From CAZQYC01 sp043746555 (GTDB lineage Bacteria > Pseudomonadota > Gammaproteobacteria > Steroidobacterales > Steroidobacteraceae): a stretch of 22,533 bases of DNA. Of the stretch, positions 21,604 to 22,533 are shown piece after piece; position 1 is the first letter of the stretch, and every line of letters starts with the position of its first letter. Both the position numbers and the translations under genes were made by a program. The notes under the pieces were generated by a model that did no database searches, was not told the DNA's origin, and saw only the letters and a list, made by a program, of their open reading frames with translations. The DNA lies in the NCBI GenBank assembly GCA_043746555.1, contig JAYTQU010000134.1:1-22533 (forward strand), given 5' to 3'.

Positions 21604-22533
21604 ATGTCCAAAGTTCGTATTGCAGTGGTGATGGATCCGATCGACAGCATCAAGCCGGCGAAGGATTCGACTTTGGCGATGATGTTGGCTGCGCAGAAGC
21701 GCGGTTGGGAGTTGTTGTATCTCGAGCAACGCGATTTATGGCTCGCCGATGGCGTGGCCTGGGGGCGGGTGCGGCCGATTGAGGTGCGCGATGACTTGCA
21801 AAATTGGGCGACGCTGGGTGCGATCAAGATCGAACGCTTAGGCGCGATGAACGCGATCTTGATGCGCAAAGATCCGCCGTTCGATATGGAATACATCTAT
21901 ACGACATACATCTTGGAGCGCGCGGAAGTGGAAGGCGCGTTGATCGTCAATCGTCCGCAAGGATTGCGCGACATGAACGAAAAGGTTTTCACCGCTTGGT
22001 TTCCGCAATGTTGCGCACCGACGCTGATCACGCGCGACATGGCGGACATGCATGCATTTTTGCATCAGCACAAACACATCGTGTGCAAGCCGCTGTACGG
22101 CATGGGCGGTAAATCGATTTTCGTGATTCCCGAAGGCGACAAGAACGTCAATGTGATTTTCGAAAACATGACGGAGTATGGAACTCGCTTCGCCATCGTG
22201 CAGAAGTATCTTCCGGAGATTGTCACCAGCGGCGATTCGCGCGTGTTGGTGATCGACGGCGAACCGGTTCCCTATGCGCTCGCCCGTATTCCTTCGCCGA
22301 ACGACAATCGGGGCAATCTGGCCGCCGGTGCCAAAGGCGAAGGTCGGCCGCTCAACGATCGTGATCGCTATTTGGTCGGCGAGATCGGACCGAAACTTCG
22401 CGAGAAAGGCATGTTGTTTATCGGTTTGGATGTCATCGGCGGATTCGTTACCGAAATCAATGTGACGAGCCCCACGGGTATTCGCGAACTCGACAAGCAA
22501 TTTCACATCGACATCGCCGGCATGCTTATGGAT
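21604..22533 (+). CDS. gshB: Glutathione synthetase GshB (partial, 3' end outside window)
   Basis: 310 codons of an ATP-grasp enzyme that joins gamma-glutamylcysteine and glycine to make glutathione. The frame is still open at the window edge; the full E. coli protein is about 315 aa, so only a few residues should be missing. N-terminus MSKVRIAVVMDPIDSIKPAK and the stretches PPFDMEYIYTTYILE, VNRPQGLRDMNEK, VCKPLYGMGGKSIF (ATP-binding), NDNRGNLAAGAKGE, and FIGLDVIGGFVTEINVTSPTG (metal-binding) are all GshB signatures. The ATG at 21604 has GGGGAG five bases upstream. The pairing of gshB with pilG is a classic gammaproteobacterial arrangement. Confidence 0.97.
   Translation, partial: MSKVRIAVVMDPIDSIKPAKDSTLAMMLAAQKRGWELLYLEQRDLWLADGVAWGRVRPIEVRDDLQNWATLGAIKIERLGAMNAILMRKDPPFDMEYIYTTYILERAEVEGALIVNRPQGLRDMNEKVFTAWFPQCCAPTLITRDMADMHAFLHQHKHIVCKPLYGMGGKSIFVIPEGDKNVNVIFENMTEYGTRFAIVQKYLPEIVTSGDSRVLVIDGEPVPYALARIPSPNDNRGNLAAGAKGEGRPLNDRDRYLVGEIGPKLREKGMLFIGLDVIGGFVTEINVTSPTGIRELDKQFHIDIAGMLMD

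Overview
The window reads as chromosomal DNA from a gammaproteobacterium. The main reason is the block gshB / pilG-pilH-pilI-pilJ-chpA-chpC next to rsmE, which is the gammaproteobacterial arrangement of the Pil-Chp twitching chemosensory system. The lineage cannot be named from the sequence alone. There are no RNA genes, no CRISPR array and no intact insertion sequence.

Left part (1-3850): an aldo/keto reductase with a short unrecognised ORF just upstream, an inositol-monophosphatase family enzyme (CysQ/HisN-like), a HicB/HicA-type toxin-antitoxin pair, the C-terminal remnant of a BtuB-like vitamin B12 receptor, and a PduO-type cob(I)alamin adenosyltransferase. The last two point to an old B12 uptake and adenosylation locus.

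Centre (3857-9212): a two-component system (LuxR/NarL-type regulator and HisKA_3-type membrane kinase, MoxX/MoxY-like) is divergent from a compact pqqABCDE operon. pqqA is a 24-codon gene at 6029-6103 with the E-x3-Y crosslink motif. It is followed by a strong hairpin and a 17-bp tandem duplication. The genes pqqB to pqqE overlap by 4 bases each. Three TCATGA motifs lie in the divergent intergenic region and are candidate operators. Inference: the two-component system controls PQQ synthesis and perhaps PQQ-dependent alcohol or sugar oxidation elsewhere in the genome.

Right part (9183-22533): ampD overlaps the 3' end of pqqE tail to tail. rsmE follows on the + strand. Then, on the minus strand, pilG, pilH, pilI, pilJ, chpA (2101 aa) and chpC form the twitching chemosensory operon. 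pilK (CheR-like) and chpB (CheB-like) are absent from the places they usually occupy. A nearly complete gshB runs off the right edge.

The most unusual signal is a set of small repeat insertions. A 7-bp tandem repeat encodes a short extra segment in the phosphatase. Inverted arrays of a 7-bp motif lie in front of rsmE. Two related 42-nt palindromic cassettes sit in frame inside rsmE. A 116-bp element with perfect 31-bp inverted arms lies between pilG and gshB. These look like small dispersed elements of this genome, some of which have been accepted inside essential or conserved proteins.
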